NCBI GenBank assembly: GCA_003096235.1
Contig: PIXT01000246.1
Location: forward strand, 1-5,826
Direction of reading: 5' to 3'
From: Candidatus Bathyarchaeum sp.
GTDB lineage: Archaea > Thermoproteota > Bathyarchaeia > Bathyarchaeales > Bathyarchaeaceae
Length of the DNA: 5,826 nt
Part shown: positions 4,840 through 5,826 of the stretch, in pieces
Position numbering within the stretch: position 1 is the stretch's first letter
Layout: each line of letters starts with the position of its first letter
Made by a program: the position numbers and the translations under genes
Notes under the pieces: model-generated
Told to the model about the DNA's origin: nothing
What the model saw: only the letters and a program-made list of their open reading frames with translations
Databases searched by the model: none

Positions 4840-5826
4840 AAAGCTTCTTCTCCACAATCGGAATTAAATCCTCCAAACCCACTTCCTTGAGCTTTTCAGG
4901 GGTAGGAACTCCATTCTTTGTCCAGCCACGAACCTTATAGTAGTCATCCAAGCCAATGTCAAACTCCGCCTGCTTCACATGAACGCCCTTCGCCATACAC
5001 TCCTCAGGAACTGGGAAATTCAGAATCTTCCACGGCAAAGTATCCTCTTTTCGGGTTCCTCCACCCTCACGAATGTTAATCACCCTAGCAAGATTATTGA
5101 TTCGCTCACCAGCCATCAACAACTCATCAGCAGTCATAGCTATTCCAGTCGCCAACTCGTAATACTTTGCCATATCCTTAAGACCATCATACATAACGCC
5201 CCTGCTGAACTTGCACAAAATCAACGAGTCAACAACGTTATACAAATCCTCACCGTCCATAATCAGCTTTCCACGTCCAGCCTCAATCTTGAAGCGGTCA
5301 ACTTTGCCCTTCACGTCAGGAGAATAAGCACCAGACCTTAAGTGACAAGCTCCACGGAACGAAACCGAAAAGCCCAAAGCAGCAGTCTGCAATGTCCTAA
5401 GATCGTAACCAGGTAACTCCATTCCTTTGATGTGATTAGCGTACTTGTATGCGTCTCTGCCAATTATTTCGGCTGCTCGTTTGGTTCCTTCAGCAAAAGT
5501 GTCGCCTAACCAGCCAGTGCGGGTTCCAATTCTTTTGATTGCTTCAACAAGAGCTTCATGATTACCGAAATTAAGTTTCAAGCCGTCAGTGTCCTTGTCG
5601 GTTATGACGCCATTCTCGTAACAATCCATAGCCATAGCAACTATTACACCAATAGAAATTCCATCCATTCCATAATAGTCAGCTAAACGGATAGCTTCAA
5701 TGATTGCGTCTAGGCGATCAACCCCACAGAGTGGACCACAAGACCAAAGGCATTCGAACTCAACACGGGACGTGCTTCCCTTATATTCGCCCTCAGGAAC
5801 AACAGCAATATGATCACAGCGCATAC
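4838..5826 (-). CDS. aor: Tungsten/molybdenum aldehyde:ferredoxin oxidoreductase, C-terminal part
   Basis: The visible 328 codons are the C-terminal half of an AOR-family enzyme, which oxidises aldehydes to carboxylic acids (or works in reverse) with a bis-tungstopterin cofactor. The frame runs off the right edge; AORs are about 600 residues, so the N-terminal half, including the CX2CX3C part of the cluster site, is missing. Visible family landmarks, counted from the ATG at 5824, are the CGPLCGVDRLDAI segment (29-41), YGMDGISIG (51-59), GACHLRSG (158-165) and DSLILCKF (199-206). The cysteine in this last motif (codon 5213-5215) corresponds to the fourth [4Fe-4S] ligand (Cys494 in Pyrococcus furiosus AOR). 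The ATG at 5824 is internal, not the start. The linked four-cluster ferredoxin supports an AorAB-type assembly over a stand-alone enzyme. The aldehyde substrate cannot be told from this part. Confidence 0.95.
   Translation of the reverse strand, partial: MRCDHIAVVPEGEYKGSTSRVEFECLWSCGPLCGVDRLDAIIEAIRLADYYGMDGISIGVIVAMAMDCYENGVITDKDTDGLKLNFGNHEALVEAIKRIGTRTGWLGDTFAEGTKRAAEIIGRDAYKYANHIKGMELPGYDLRTLQTAALGFSVSFRGACHLRSGAYSPDVKGKVDRFKIEAGRGKLIMDGEDLYNVVDSLILCKFSRGVMYDGLKDMAKYYELATGIAMTADELLMAGERINNLARVINIREGGGTRKEDTLPWKILNFPVPEECMAKGVHVKQAEFDIGLDDYYKVRGWTKNGVPTPEKLKEVGLEDLIPIVEKKL

Overview
This looks like chromosomal DNA of an anaerobic archaeon. The evidence is HdrC and HdrB with complete cluster motifs, a tungsten/molybdenum-type aldehyde:ferredoxin oxidoreductase (AOR) with a four-cluster ferredoxin, and a HycI-type [NiFe]-hydrogenase maturation protease. 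Archaeal-style AT-rich TATA candidates and T-rich terminators fit this. Moderate G+C and the gene set would suit a Bathyarchaeia-like or related lineage, but no phylogenetic marker is present, so that placement is only a guess.

Layout. Positions 1-1074 (+) hold the 3' part of a GltD/NfnB-like NADPH-type flavoprotein, followed by a hairpin/T-tract terminator. Positions 1212-2629 (+) are an hdrC-hdrB pair with a one-base overlap. Positions 2630-3758 are a 1.1 kb stretch with little coding. Inside it I see a candidate miniature transcription unit (TATA box, perfect palindrome, 41-codon ORF, hairpin plus T-tract; about 2730-2946) and a convincing small zinc-ribbon protein ending at 3453 that has no canonical start codon. 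Positions 3759-4262 (+) encode the hydrogenase maturation protease. It converges on a minus-strand pair: AOR (4838 to beyond the right edge), then the four-cluster ferredoxin (4329-4823), which is translated just downstream of AOR. A strong hairpin at 4291-4315 separates the convergent units.

How the genes may work together. All four clear enzyme modules handle low-potential electrons. AOR would oxidise aldehydes and pass electrons to its four-cluster partner. HdrBC is the thiol/disulfide arm of a heterodisulfide-reductase-like complex whose HdrA subunit is not in view. The flavoprotein could link NAD(P)H to ferredoxin or to glutamate synthesis. The protease implies a [NiFe]-hydrogenase elsewhere in the genome. 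Physical coupling among these modules is inference.

Strand composition changes near 2.8 kb. The + strand is G/T-rich to the left and C/A-rich to the right, and this holds even across the + strand protease gene, so gene orientation alone does not explain it.
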